Shown piece by piece: positions 40,509 to 50,904 of a stretch of DNA of 64,000 bases. A program made the translations under genes and the position numbers. The stretch spans positions 10,467-74,466 of the forward strand of contig LT598459.1 in assembly GCA_900074725.1 (NCBI GenBank), written 5' to 3'. The DNA comes from Lachancea dasiensis (lineage: Eukaryota; Ascomycota; Saccharomycetes; Saccharomycetales; Saccharomycetaceae). Position 1 is the stretch's first letter. The number at the start of each line of letters is the position of its first letter. Below the pieces are notes generated by a model, which searched no databases, was not told the origin of the DNA, and was given only the letters and a program-made list of their open reading frames with translations.

Positions 40509-41900
40509 CTAATTTTCGTGAATCTCTTGAAATGCCCCGTTTAGCAATTCAACAACTCTGAATACGTCTTGGAACGTGTTGTAAAGCGGGACTGGTGCTA
40601 TTCTTATGACATCTGGTCTACGCTCATCTACTATCGCTCCTCGTTGGTTTAAGTAGGCACAAACCCTCTCCATGGTATCTAACTTGCGGTCATCATGGTG
40701 AGGAAAGAAATATAGCGATAGTTGAGCACCACGCTCCCTTTCGTCCAATGGAGTCAAAATTATAAATCCGGGTTCGTTCTTACCAGAAGGAAGAGATTTA
40801 CGATAGAATTTTGATTGTTGCAGTAACTCTAGAAGATAACCGGTGAGGAGTAAAGACCTCTCTCTCAAAGCTTTGATTCCACCAAAATCCTTGATGATTT
40901 CTAGCGAGGCTCGCAATGCGACAACGTCAATCACACTAGGGTTGGATTGACGGAACCCAAGAGCTCCTGAAATTGGCTCGAAAAGCTCCTTCATTTGAAA
41001 CCTTCTTTCGCGGTTATTACCCCACCAGCCAGCCAGACGAGGCAAGTATCCATCTGGTTCGGAAGCGCCAACCTGCGCATGGTTTTCGTGCACGAATATT
41101 CCAGCAATGCCACCGGGCCCAGAATTGAGGTACTTATAGGAGCACCAACAGGCGAAGTCCACCCCCCAATCATGAAGTTGAAGGGGAACGTTACCAACGG
41201 CATGTGCCAAATCCCATCCAACAACTACACCCTCGAATTGGTGTGCGAATAAAGTAATTTTTTCCATATCGAACAGTTGCCCTGTGTAGTACTGAATTCC
41301 AGGCAGACAAACGAGAGCTAGTTGCTCGCTGTTGTCACTTATAGCCTGAATGATATCGTCAGTTTGTAAAAAAGTTTCTCCGCTACGCGGCTCTAGTCGA
41401 ATGAGTGCATCTTTTGGATCGACGTGGTGGAGACCACACTGATTGTAAAAAGCATAGAAGTCTGACGGAAATGCGCCCTTCTCGCAGATGATTTTGTACT
41501 TGGAGGGAGTGGGGCGATAGAAAGCCACCAGCAATGCATTGAGGTTCGATGTGAGGGAGCCCATCACTGCAACCTCCGATTCCAAAGCTCCCACTACGGA
41601 AGGTAATAGGTTGGACAATGGCAGATCGATATCCATCCAGGGAGTGAGGCCCTCAGAGGCACCACGATGGCGAAAGTGCGACTCAACGGCACGGTCAGCC
41701 CAAGCGTCTAATTCTTGGTTGATGGCATTTCTGGTAGACTTGGGCATACATCCCAGCGAGTTTCCGCACATGTAAGTGACAGGTGAATAATCTGAGGTGT
41801 TTCCGCCACTTTTCAGACCCATTGAACCAAATGAGGGAATACAAAAAGCATCGCGGTGTGTAGCAGGATATCTCCGATCCAGGTCAAGTGCTCTGTCCAT
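40509..41900 (-). CDS. BNA5: Kynureninase
   Basis: 463 residues from the first true ATG (MDRALDLDRRYP; S. cerevisiae Bna5 has 453); the open frame continues upstream only from a TTG. PLP enzyme of the de novo NAD pathway, converting 3-hydroxykynurenine to 3-hydroxyanthranilate and alanine in the cytosol. Landmarks: TYMCGNSLGCMPKST, VMGSLTSNLNALLVAFYRP, GWDLAHAVGNVPL, the PLP lysine in CWCSYKYLNSGPGG (Lys256), RLAGWWGNNRERRFQM, FRQSNPSVIDVVALRASLE and C-terminal RPDVIRIAPVPLYNTF. In S. cerevisiae BNA5 (YLR231C) neighbours CDC42 and EST1; here the ENA/cyclodeaminase block lies in between. Confidence 0.97.
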   Translation of the reverse strand: MDRALDLDRRYPATHRDAFCIPSFGSMGLKSGGNTSDYSPVTYMCGNSLGCMPKSTRNAINQELDAWADRAVESHFRHRGASEGLTPWMDIDLPLSNLLPSVVGALESEVAVMGSLTSNLNALLVAFYRPTPSKYKIICEKGAFPSDFYAFYNQCGLHHVDPKDALIRLEPRSGETFLQTDDIIQAISDNSEQLALVCLPGIQYYTGQLFDMEKITLFAHQFEGVVVGWDLAHAVGNVPLQLHDWGVDFACWCSYKYLNSGPGGIAGIFVHENHAQVGASEPDGYLPRLAGWWGNNRERRFQMKELFEPISGALGFRQSNPSVIDVVALRASLEIIKDFGGIKALRERSLLLTGYLLELLQQSKFYRKSLPSGKNEPGFIILTPLDERERGAQLSLYFFPHHDDRKLDTMERVCAYLNQRGAIVDERRPDVIRIAPVPLYNTFQDVFRVVELLNGAFQEIHEN

Positions 41901-43696
41901 GGTCCTGTCCCTTGGCTTGGTTTCGTTGCTCAGAGATGGTGTCAAGGTGCCATGGTTGGGCAACCTGAGCGTATAAATCACATTAAAAGACTCACCATCC
42001 ACGAAGAAGAACGTCAACCTAGTTTGAGGTGGTCTCTAAGCTCCTAATCCCCCCACTTCCTGCTATTACAGTTATTCCTGTGAGATTAGGCTTTGACCAG
42101 ACATTTGAGACGTCAAGTTTACCGTCATCCAGGAAGGTTTGGGTAGAAAGTTGTCTCCCGATGGAATGTAAATGTCCAGCCAGCAGAAACAGAAACTAGT
42201 TATGAGAGAAGGTTTCAGCATATTCAGGGTCGCGGCAATGAACTGTAATCACAGATGTGCTGACGCTGTTCAAATTATGCCATAATTATACAAGACCATT
42301 TGCGTGGTGTCAGCGAAAAACATCATCCGGTAGATTTGTTGCGAGCTCAGAGCTTCGCCCCCAAGCGGCTGAAACCATCGGCAGCATTGTTCTCGAACTG
42401 TTTGAATAACATCTGGTCGCACAATCAAAAGCATGTGAGTGTCAGAATAGTATGAAGTGATAACGAGAATGTCCACAAGGCTTGAAGGACCACGGTGAAT
42501 AGTTTTGCCAACGAAAGCCAGAGGCATAGTGGTTGCCTGACTATAATCTGCCTGGCGCTATGAAGTAGTGAGTACGTGGCTATATGTCTGAAAACGAACT
42601 TCATTTTACTTTGCAGAATTTAGGAACTTGCGTATATAATTCCTGGCTAAAGTGCCAACCTACAAAGTACCTTCCAATACCTAATAAAGGTTCCTCAATG
42701 TTCATAGCCGACTATGAGCAGCAGTATGACAAAGCTCAGACTCTTGTTGCTGACAGGAGCAAAACGGGCTCTTTCTTGAACACCGAGCCGAACAAGGGGG
42801 CCAAAGTCAGCAGTTGCTGTGCTAGCTTTCGTTCGGATGACAAAAGGATTGTTGGTGACACTCTTGAAGTGTGGATATTTATTGGTGACTAGCTTCAAGA
42901 TGCTTGCCCACAGTGTGGCTTCAGAAGAAACTCAAAAACGAAGAGCCCCTAGACTATGCGCCCACATATGTACTGTACCTGGCCCATTTTTCTACCGTAG
43001 AGGCTTGAGGTCTTGTTTACTATTCAAAGCTCCAAAGCCCACTGAATCGCCTACGCTACAAGCAATATGGAGAGCCAGAAACCATTGATTGGTCTATATG
43101 CCTTACTGCTGTAGAGGCCCGCCTATTAAGTCCCTGGTACGGGACTCCAGAGCCAAAGACCTTTTTTGAGCCGCGATGTCGGACCATGTCGCTCGACGGG
43201 CGGTCACAGCTATGTCTACTTTTTCAATATTGGCGAGGATGACTACGCCAACACCAAAGCATCTCACATTTTTGCAAAAAAATAGGATCAGAGCCCCTTC
43301 AGCGACAGGAGGAAAGCTTAAAAGCCCGTCAACTCTGTGCTGAAGGGCCTACAAACCTGGATACAACTCCACAAGCCAAAGCGACCCAATGTTGGCAGCT
43401 CATCTGGTCATCACTTTGTACTATTTTGTCACCCGAATTTTTAAAGATGTCGGCGAAGTTGAAGACAAAAATGCCCATCTAACCACAACTCACTGCTCAT
43501 GACAGCTACCAGACGGCCAAATACTCAGCGCTTGGACTTTTATAGACTTTCAATCACAATTTGGTGTGTGCCAGTCCTGTTGAACACCCAGATCATCTCA
43601 TACGTCTCATTTACCCGCTTTCGCAAGACGGAGACAAAACAATCAATCTAAAACCAACTTTGCCGCAGAAGGAAAACCCACTGAAAACAAGCCGAA
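41901..43696. other. 1.8 kb region between BNA5 and UME6
   Basis: The BNA5 promoter part (41901-42580) has nothing certain. From about 42584 to 43583 the plus strand carries broken coding-like frames (listed as a possible pseudogene). The last 110 bp before UME6 are A-rich 5' leader. Confidence 0.5.
42584..43583 (+). pseudogene. Possible decayed protein gene upstream of UME6
   Basis: An ATG-started frame of 102 codons (42584-42892) ends GDTLEVWIFIGD. Another frame, 42889-43239, is open except for one TGA at 43006-43008 and reads NEEPLDYAPTYVLYLAHFST... and YGEPETIDWSICLTAVEA followed by LLSPWYGTPEPKTFFEPR. A third frame takes over at about 43199 with HSYVYFFNIGEDDYANTKAS up to a TAG at 43283. 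Further fragments (DVGEVEDKNAHLTTTH, then QLPDGQILSAWTFIDFQSQ) run to 43583. The successive hand-over between frames, each with protein-like composition, is what a gene looks like after several indels. The family is not recognised. Confidence 0.38.
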
Positions 43697-45844
43697 ATGC
43701 CCTCTGGAACGGAGCTTAAAGCCGACCACAACGATCATGTGCCGAGTGGTAATGCTCTAGAGCACGTTTCTCCCAATTCCAACGGGAAGCCGAAGCCTGT
43801 TGGCGCAGAAACGCGTGGACCCACTTTAAGCGCGCAGTCCAGCTCGCCACAGCCGAATTCCGATGCGGATTTGGAAACAGCGAAACCCACATCCGCCCCG
43901 CAAAACACGCCAGAACAGAGTCCGGATTCTGGCTACTTGCAATCCGTGCAAGCACGGGCCTACGGCACGAAGAACGATGGTCGCTTGGCCGCTGAACAAG
44001 CGTTGCCGCCCCGTTTTATGCACGGCGACCCGAGTATGGCACTTCCCGCGGATCCTGTAGTGGATAATGGGCTTGCACTCCAAGGTCCCAACGCTCGAGA
44101 GCGCTCCCAATCGCCCCGAACCCTCAACGTCGATCACCCCAGTCAAATCACCCAATATCAGGAGTCGGAACCGCGGACAGAGATCATATCCGACGACTCT
44201 AGAGCCGCGGTCATTAAAAACGAGGTGGGCGGTTATTTGGGCGCACCACAAGCTACCATCAGTGTCACCAGCAACGAGGCCGAGCTCGGCCATGACTCTA
44301 AGCCCAAACCACCCGTTCCCGCTTCCCACAAATCGCGTTCGTTGTCTACGTCCTCTTCAACATCTGCCTCCTCCACAGTCACAACTGTGTCTGCACCTGC
44401 GACGGAATCAGTCCAGTTACCCACCATTTCGTCGCTGGTTTCGTTTCCAAGCTCGACTGAGGCGAGACATGCGTCGCCAAATTCGATCCTAACAAGACGG
44501 AATGTTTTCGCGACTTCTGCGTCGCGGCACTCTACATCAAATACCGACAAGCTTCCGCCTAGAGGGTTCAGTTTCAGTGGTGTTGGCAGCGGCACCAGTC
44601 CGCTGGTGCCCTCCGCCGATCGTACATTTCTTACTCCTCATCGGCTAAGTTTCAACACCAGCCGTCTGGTCACAGATCCGCATGTAACATTGGACAATAA
44701 CAAAAAGATTAACATCTCTTCTCTGTTGAACTCACGCGGAGAAGATATGTATACGCTACGGTCTCGGGAACAAATGAGTTCTTCACCAGCTTTCCAAGGG
44801 CTCCTGGGGAGTGGGGAACTTCAAAACGATGGTGAGGGAAACGATGAGAATGATAATTCCGATCAGCACAGGCCGTCGTCGAACGGTGAGCGAGAGTTCA
44901 AGACTGAAGCATCTGCAGTTGCGATCGTGCCACCACCAGCAACACAACCCCAGCGGATCAAATCCAAGCTTGATGACATAAGGTCTCGTGTGCTATTGGA
45001 TCCAAATATTGATCCACTCCGATCGAGCCACTTAGACACGTCCTCGTCCCCTCGCGCAGATGATGATATTGCAGCCGCAGGAGCCGCGGCTGCTATCATT
45101 ACCAAGATGCGTTCCTCACCTTATGCTACGAATGAGGAGGCTTCTCACTCAAGTCGGCCTGGTTCTGCGAGCTTCAGACATTATATGCGACCCGTGGTTC
45201 GTATAAATCACCGGGAATATGAACCAGATGACAGTGACGAAAGTGCAGTCATCGAGGATGATACCGAGGACGAATCCTACGACGAGATGCCCAACCGCGA
45301 TTCGGACAAAATCAGTTGGAATAAAAGCGGCATGAAGAAAAGAGTTACAAGGCGCCAATCCGCGCCATCGGCAAACGTGAAGCGCCGGCAGGCTAGCTAC
45401 CCAGAAGAAACGTCTGACAGAACGAAAGGCTCTCGCCATTCTTCTGTGTCATCTTCCTCGAACGTAACTTCCCTACTGTCAGCTGCCAAACTGTTAGGCA
45501 AGGAGCCGCGCACATCTAAGGTCAAAAATGAGAAAAAGAAACAACCGAGCCCGAGAGACTCAGATGATTCTGAATCTTCTTCTCCAAAGGGTAACAAACC
45601 ACGTCGCAAGAATGCCGCGGGCTCAAGGTCGAGAAGCGGTTGCTGGATCTGCAGACTTCGCAAGAAGAAATGTACAGAAGAGAAACCAAGCTGTCACAAT
45701 TGCTTGCGGCTCAATCTACAATGCTTTTACGATCACACGAAACCGGATTTTATATCAGATCCCGCTAAGAAACATGATAAACTTGAAGAAATTAAGAAGA
45801 AGACCAAGGAAGCCAAGCGCGCGGCCATGAGACGAAGACCATGA
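43697..45844 (+). CDS. UME6: Zn2Cys6 meiotic/early-gene regulator
   Basis: 715 residues (836 in S. cerevisiae). Long low-complexity Ser/Pro/Thr/Asn-rich body, a poly-Ala stretch (about 455-470), acidic patches, and at the extreme C-terminus the Zn cluster CX2CX6CX6CX2CX6C (Cys649, 652, 659, 666, 669, 676) in GCWICRLRKKKCTEEKPSC, followed by PDFISDP and the coiled, basic KLEEIKKKTKEAKRAAMRRR. A C-terminal cluster with this exact tail is diagnostic for Ume6, which binds URS1 (TAGCCGCC), recruits Sin3-Rpd3 and Isw2 to repress meiotic and metabolic genes, and activates them with Ime1. In S. cerevisiae UME6 (YDR207C) lies beside EBS1 and MSS4. Confidence 0.95.
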   Translation: MPSGTELKADHNDHVPSGNALEHVSPNSNGKPKPVGAETRGPTLSAQSSSPQPNSDADLETAKPTSAPQNTPEQSPDSGYLQSVQARAYGTKNDGRLAAEQALPPRFMHGDPSMALPADPVVDNGLALQGPNARERSQSPRTLNVDHPSQITQYQESEPRTEIISDDSRAAVIKNEVGGYLGAPQATISVTSNEAELGHDSKPKPPVPASHKSRSLSTSSSTSASSTVTTVSAPATESVQLPTISSLVSFPSSTEARHASPNSILTRRNVFATSASRHSTSNTDKLPPRGFSFSGVGSGTSPLVPSADRTFLTPHRLSFNTSRLVTDPHVTLDNNKKINISSLLNSRGEDMYTLRSREQMSSSPAFQGLLGSGELQNDGEGNDENDNSDQHRPSSNGEREFKTEASAVAIVPPPATQPQRIKSKLDDIRSRVLLDPNIDPLRSSHLDTSSSPRADDDIAAAGAAAAIITKMRSSPYATNEEASHSSRPGSASFRHYMRPVVRINHREYEPDDSDESAVIEDDTEDESYDEMPNRDSDKISWNKSGMKKRVTRRQSAPSANVKRRQASYPEETSDRTKGSRHSSVSSSSNVTSLLSAAKLLGKEPRTSKVKNEKKKQPSPRDSDDSESSSPKGNKPRRKNAAGSRSRSGCWICRLRKKKCTEEKPSCHNCLRLNLQCFYDHTKPDFISDPAKKHDKLEEIKKKTKEAKRAAMRRRP

Positions 45845-46198
45845 TGTCCATTTTACTTTTAGTTTTATGGACTAACATATCTAATGACACTATAACGATA
45901 TCACCAAACTATATATTTTGACTTTTATATCAAGGATGTACTGTGTGCACAGAGAAATTCGAACCTCATGAAAGATGAACGGCCGACGTGGAGAGTTTTG
46001 AACATGCAAAAACAAGGCTTGAACAGGTATCTTCTATTGGTATCCAGCATATTTAATTGCGGTAGTCATCAAGACCGACATAATAGGAGATTAAAGCAGC
46101 ATCTTAATCAAAGTTCAACTAATGGCCCACCGTAGGGCTAAGTTCCAGCGGCATGAACTTAAAAAAGGTTCATTTGGTCACGTCAGGAAGATTGTTGA
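45845..46198. other. Convergent 3' spacer between UME6 and EST1/EBS1
   Basis: 354 bp, AT-rich, no gene. Contains TATATA-type 3'-end signals near 45910. Confidence 0.4.
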
Positions 46199-48670
46199 TC
46201 AATACTGGGGGAAGCCGTAACTTGCAGCATAGGGTTGATTTTGCGATCCACTCTGTTGCTGGACAAATACGTTAGGGTGCTTCACGGGCACTCCATGTAC
46301 GGGTGGCGGCAAATTATTGTAGGGAAGCGGTTGATAATGTTGTGGCCAGTAGGGCACGTAAGATGAGTTCATGACATGGGGAGGTACGTTTCCACCAAAT
46401 GGAATGTCAAATGATTGTTGGGGCATTCCTTGCGGCTGGCCTGCTGACGAGGTTGACTGGAGGGGTATGCTTGGATAGATAGGTGGCGCACTGGGCAAGT
46501 TTGCCAAAAATGGCGACCTTCTCTCCGTCGCTACTGAGTTCATGATAGGAGGTTCGATAGCGGTTTTTATGCCAGGGGGAGGAGGGAAAGCAGCACTATC
46601 GGATCCTTTACTTTGACTATTGCTGCTCGAAAGACCTGAGCCATTAGCACTTTCTTTGGAGATTAAATTTGATATAGGGTGAGATGGTGACGAAGAATTA
46701 GCGCGAAATGAAGATGACTCTGATTGCAGAAACTGATCGGCAAATTCGGCACTATGATTACTTGAATTAGCGGATATTTTGGGTTTTTGGTGCCGAGTAA
46801 ACTCCACACTAGGCCTGATGTCCAAAGTGCTTGGGGCCAGTGGTACCGAGGAGCCGCTATAACCCCATTTAGCAGAGCCAATGTCTTTTTGAATAGACCA
46901 GCTATCATTGGTGGCCGATTTTTCAAGTTTGCTTGGTTTAGGGTCCCATGCTTGGCCTGCCATCGTCTTGACTGCAGATCTAACATATTTATCACCTACC
47001 AGTTGAATTCCGCAAGCATTCTTCGCCAAAAATTTCTTTCCAGACACAACGATAGCCAAAATTCTGGATTCGTGCTCCTCTTTTTTCGATATCTTCTTGT
47101 CAACCATTCCAATTAGCGCTTGAGATGAGTTGTCGCCCTGGAAAAGTTCTGAATCTTTGAAGTCACATAAAGAATATTTCAAGGGTTTGAAATCACGCAG
47201 CATCACGTCCTCCTCAAAGAAATATGGTCGACGAGGTCTGTGAGTCAGATCCATTTTCTGTTTCGAACTGGTGGAAAGGTGATCAAGTAGTAGGTTAATC
47301 AACGTCATCATCACCTCACAAAACTTGGTACTGCGATGCGCAAAATGGAGAACGCTTTTGTTCGTAGTTAACCAACATTCACAAACACGGACAAAAGCCA
47401 AGTACACCCACTCATTTACATTGTCCAGTTCTTTTATAACCACGTTGTCAATGAAATTACTGATGTAATCTAAAGCAAATGCAAGATATTTCGACTCAGT
47501 TTCTTGGGCATTCGATGTTTGTGAACTCTTACGATTCAAAATTTTGAGGATATCAAACCCACCAATAATTAAAACCAAGTTCTGAAAGATTGATTCAAGG
47601 TTTCTTGCATATTTTGTTGCCGTCTTACCCAAGACTTGCTGTTCAACGTGCGTTAGCATCATCTCGCTGATTAAACTTTTATGATCATTACCGATCCATA
47701 ATTCCGGCGCAAACTTTGATCCAAACAACACCAAAAAGTATATTTCTATGATTTCGCGATTGACTATCTTCCCTTGCGAAGCCTGTTTGTGCACATCATG
47801 GAAGGAGCCTACAATCTGGTTGAAAATTTTACTTTTACGATCACAAACGGAATTCATAAAATTGGCAAAGCCAGCGCTGCTTGGCAGACGCGACAGAGCA
47901 CTTCTGGCAAACGAATAGGTGGAGGAGCCAAAATCTCCAACATGAACGTAAACTAAACCCTTCTGCAGATACAATTCCCCCACAGATGGTAGCACTAATG
48001 TCGCCAAGTTGAAATATCTCATGGTCTTTTTGAAAAGTGAAAAATCCTGGGGACCATTGTACACCTTTTCGCACATGCTTTTGTACCGATGGCAAGACCC
48101 CAGATTCAAAAGCGAACCATGGACTAAAAACATAACGGAGGCAGCTCTGGCATCTTCATTACCTAGAGGAAAGCCTGGTGAGGTGACTGTGGGTCCTGCT
48201 TTCAAGTTGAGTTGTAGAAGCAACGGCTTCGGTATTATGCTATGCAAATCATACGTTGTGGTGATGCGTTCTATAACACCATAGTAAAACTTGTGAATGG
48301 CCTTGAAGAACTTGGTAAGCTTGGCGTTGAGCTTGCGAAATTCCACAATCCTTGGTTTTTGATCCACTTTGGAAGAGATCAAGTGCTGCCTCCATAGCTG
48401 GAACCACTTGAAAATGGGGTAGTGGACGCACTTCCAGCAGTTGTCCATGATAAGTTGTGCGACTTCGGCACTGTTCACTGGCGCGCTCTCTGGCGCCATG
48501 AGTTCGTCGATGTACTTGACACATCTAGAATGCGCAAAAGTAAGGAAACCACTCAAAAGAGCATCGTCTTGATTAGCCGAATATGCCTGGAGAATGTCAG
48601 CGACCTGTTCCTGGTACTTTTTGAATTGGAGATTAATATCCTCAGTGTCTAAATGCTCAGGAAGTGACAT
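46199..48670 (-). CDS. EST1: Single EST1/EBS1-family protein (telomerase and/or RNA decay)
   Basis: 823 residues. The N-terminal half is alpha-helical with the 14-3-3/TPR-like EST1 domain: DNCWKCVHYPIFKWFQLWRQ, the basic RKLNAKLTKFFKAIHKFYYG, then RAASVMFLVHGSLLNLGSCHRYK and YFNLATLVLPSVGELYLQKG (paired-helix repeats). The last 200 residues are disordered, Ser- then Pro/Gln/Tyr-rich. S. cerevisiae split this gene after genome duplication into EST1 (YLR233C, 699 aa, telomerase recruitment) and EBS1 (YDR206W, 884 aa, nonsense-mediated decay/Smg7-like). Neighbours of both (BNA5 and TOP3 for EST1; UME6 and MSC2 for EBS1) surround this gene, so it is their common ancestor. The length and Pro-rich tail look more Ebs1-like. 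Confidence 0.93.
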   Translation of the reverse strand: MSLPEHLDTEDINLQFKKYQEQVADILQAYSANQDDALLSGFLTFAHSRCVKYIDELMAPESAPVNSAEVAQLIMDNCWKCVHYPIFKWFQLWRQHLISSKVDQKPRIVEFRKLNAKLTKFFKAIHKFYYGVIERITTTYDLHSIIPKPLLLQLNLKAGPTVTSPGFPLGNEDARAASVMFLVHGSLLNLGSCHRYKSMCEKVYNGPQDFSLFKKTMRYFNLATLVLPSVGELYLQKGLVYVHVGDFGSSTYSFARSALSRLPSSAGFANFMNSVCDRKSKIFNQIVGSFHDVHKQASQGKIVNREIIEIYFLVLFGSKFAPELWIGNDHKSLISEMMLTHVEQQVLGKTATKYARNLESIFQNLVLIIGGFDILKILNRKSSQTSNAQETESKYLAFALDYISNFIDNVVIKELDNVNEWVYLAFVRVCECWLTTNKSVLHFAHRSTKFCEVMMTLINLLLDHLSTSSKQKMDLTHRPRRPYFFEEDVMLRDFKPLKYSLCDFKDSELFQGDNSSQALIGMVDKKISKKEEHESRILAIVVSGKKFLAKNACGIQLVGDKYVRSAVKTMAGQAWDPKPSKLEKSATNDSWSIQKDIGSAKWGYSGSSVPLAPSTLDIRPSVEFTRHQKPKISANSSNHSAEFADQFLQSESSSFRANSSSPSHPISNLISKESANGSGLSSSNSQSKGSDSAAFPPPPGIKTAIEPPIMNSVATERRSPFLANLPSAPPIYPSIPLQSTSSAGQPQGMPQQSFDIPFGGNVPPHVMNSSYVPYWPQHYQPLPYNNLPPPVHGVPVKHPNVFVQQQSGSQNQPYAASYGFPQY

Positions 48671-50121
48671 GGGTTGAGTAAATGAATATTTAGTGAGCTT
48701 TTTGCAGAGAGGGAGGTTTGAATTTGTAAAATATTGCTACCAAATTTCTTCACATAAGTCCACAAGTGTTGTGCTTCCCAGTAGAACGTGCCGTTAAGGT
48801 CTCAGACGAGTCAAATGTGTTGCCCAACCATGCATGATAATTTGAAATTTGTCTAAGCAGTGGTCAATATTGGTGAAATTTTTCAATAGTTGGGCATTAC
48901 TCACGAAATGTGACTTGGCGAAAGTATGGATTACTATCATCCTGAAGCTAAGAGCCAACTGAGAGGACCTCGAAACCGTCGTGCTTTAGCGTTACGAGCA
49001 CCGACATGGATATAGAATTATTAGGTTTGGTCATGGCCTGAATTTTTTTTATTTACGTGGGCTGACACGCGCAAATGTCTCTTTAATTTCGTATCGGTTA
49101 CTTCAAGTTCCGTGTCTAATAAGCATGCTCTTTCCTAGCTCTCTGGTATCTGGGTAGTGCGGGAGGTGTTAGGAGGTAAATGAAGCTAAAATGGCTATTT
49201 TTCTTTTTTTTTTTCTTTCTCTTTAGTTTATACCAGCCGTCCACTACTCCCTTGAACAACTCATCCATCTTGATCGACTCGCTAGTAGAAGAACCCGGTG
49301 TGGGATTATGGTACACGACCCAGCTGTCGATATGGTCTAGCAACAGCTACATTCGAGGACCACTTAGGCCTCTCAATAATCACCTGTCGGTCACCACAGC
49401 CTTCGGGTGTATTTTGGGGTACGCTGGAGGAGTCTGGCTTGTTTAAGAAAACACTATCACACCCCACTTTGAAATTTATTGCTAGAACTACCACCTGGTG
49501 GTTACTTTTTGTATAGCATCGAGTTGTATGATGGTAACCATCAACCTAGTGTCATTATAGTATAAAGTGATACTAGCGACGTCAGTAAAACGACATGTCA
49601 GTGTACAATGTGAATAAAAGTCATCCAATTGGTGTCAGAGAAGCAGCGACTGTACAGGAAAGCCCTCGTCAGCTATTTCAATTGTCTAACAATTTATTTG
49701 TTGGAATCGACTGTTGAATTATCAAACCCTAACTGCACTCATATCATTCACGTCAGAATTTTGTATGAATACCGGCTGTGTGTCCCAGATATGGAACTTT
49801 CTTATAGCCCAAATAATCACACAGAGACAACCGGAAGTCGCTTTACTAGCTCAAGATTAAGTATAGAATACTCCGAATATAACAGGTGATGTCTAGCAAC
49901 AAAATTGAACAAACAACTCGGCAAGTTAGCTACTCTCGACGCTGGCTCGCTCCAATAGTTGTATATAGAAACGGTACGCTGGAAGCGATCTTCCCAACTT
50001 AGCCACCCACATGGCCAACACTAAGATTTCTTTGAGTACAATACACTCAGCAAGTCTCGATATCGCGCATGTTCATCTCTGTCGAAGGTTATACGAGCTT
50101 CTTCTCCTCAGCAATATAAAT
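48671..50121. other. 1.45 kb region between EST1/EBS1 and LTR copy 3
   Basis: No intact gene. A minus-strand two-frame relic is at 49116-49545. The rest is AT-rich with no tRNA seen. The target duplication of LTR copy 3 starts at 50117. Confidence 0.5.
49116..49545 (-). pseudogene. Possible relic of an unidentified gene, broken by one frameshift
   Basis: On the minus strand one frame from 49545 reads VDGYHHTTRCYTKSNHQVVV and later NKPDSSSVPQNTPEGCGDRQ then IIERPKWSSNVAV, before a stop at 49306. The frame shifted by +1 takes over around 49350 and reads LDHIDSWVVYHNPTPGSST, ESIKMDELFKGVVDGWYKLK and a lysine run from a poly-A tract. There is no ATG in the first part, so the N-terminus is missing or beyond recognition. 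Not identifiable by eye; sequencing error at the junction or chance are alternatives. Confidence 0.3.
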
Positions 50122-50568
50122 TGTTGGGAATAATATGAATAAACTGATGGTGATGTGCGTCTAATCGCATAATCAGCGTCAGTGAATATGTGACACAGTG
50201 GTACAGAATGATAGTACACAATCAAGGCCATACAAATAGAGCTACAAGCTAAGACAAACCGAAGAGAACTACTATTGTCCAATAGGATTGGCCATTGATA
50301 AGTTATCGGTAGTGTACGGCATTGAAGCCGTAATCCTTGGGCAATAGAATGATCTAGAATTGGTGATTAATAAATATGTTGACCAGAGTCACCGAGTGAG
50401 AATTGTATAAATACCAGGCTTTTGTTCAGGTAACTGAACCAACTCTAATGCCTAAAATAATCACGGAGAGATAAGTAGAATTCCCTAGATCCAAGTTACT
50501 CATCTTACAATGACTATGTCCGACTTACAAGACAAATTTAGTAAGCTTTCTACTGATTCGCCTCAATA
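50122..50568 (+). mobile_element. Solo LTR, copy 3, of a Ty1/copia-type retrotransposon
   Basis: 447 bp, TGTTGGGAATAAT...CCTCAATA, flanked by a perfect 5-bp duplication TAAAT (50117-50121 and 50569-50573). It carries the TATAAATA box and the Gag start MSDLQDKFSKLSTD. A 9-bp in-frame deletion between two GAT repeats removes three codons compared with copies 1 and 2. Intergenic, upstream of TOP3. Confidence 0.92.
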
Positions 50569-50573
50569 TAAAT

Positions 50574-50904
50574 CACTATATGGACCTTTATTATCCTGAC
50601 AGCTTTTGCAACAAATCTGCGGCTATAGCACTTCACATGCGGGTCGTTCAGTACTGAAGCAAGTCAGATATCCGTTATACTAAGCAAATAGAGGAAACAT
50701 AGCTGCGAGGAGCGGCACATGGGAATCGCTAGTAGTGTTCCAAGTGCTGGCAGTAATTGAGAGCTTCGAGCAGTAAATGGTATAACCGCTGATCATCTTC
50801 AACGAGAGTACACGATCCAATGTCAGATCTTCAAACCACCGGCGAGTGACTGAATCCATCAGAATACAAGCTAGGCGAACGCCAGGACTCATTTGTTTCA
50901 TTCT
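50574..50904. other. TOP3 promoter
   Basis: 331 bp between the LTR and the TOP3 ATG. No gene. The LTR, in the same orientation, now lies about 340 bp upstream of TOP3 and could influence its expression. Confidence 0.4.
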
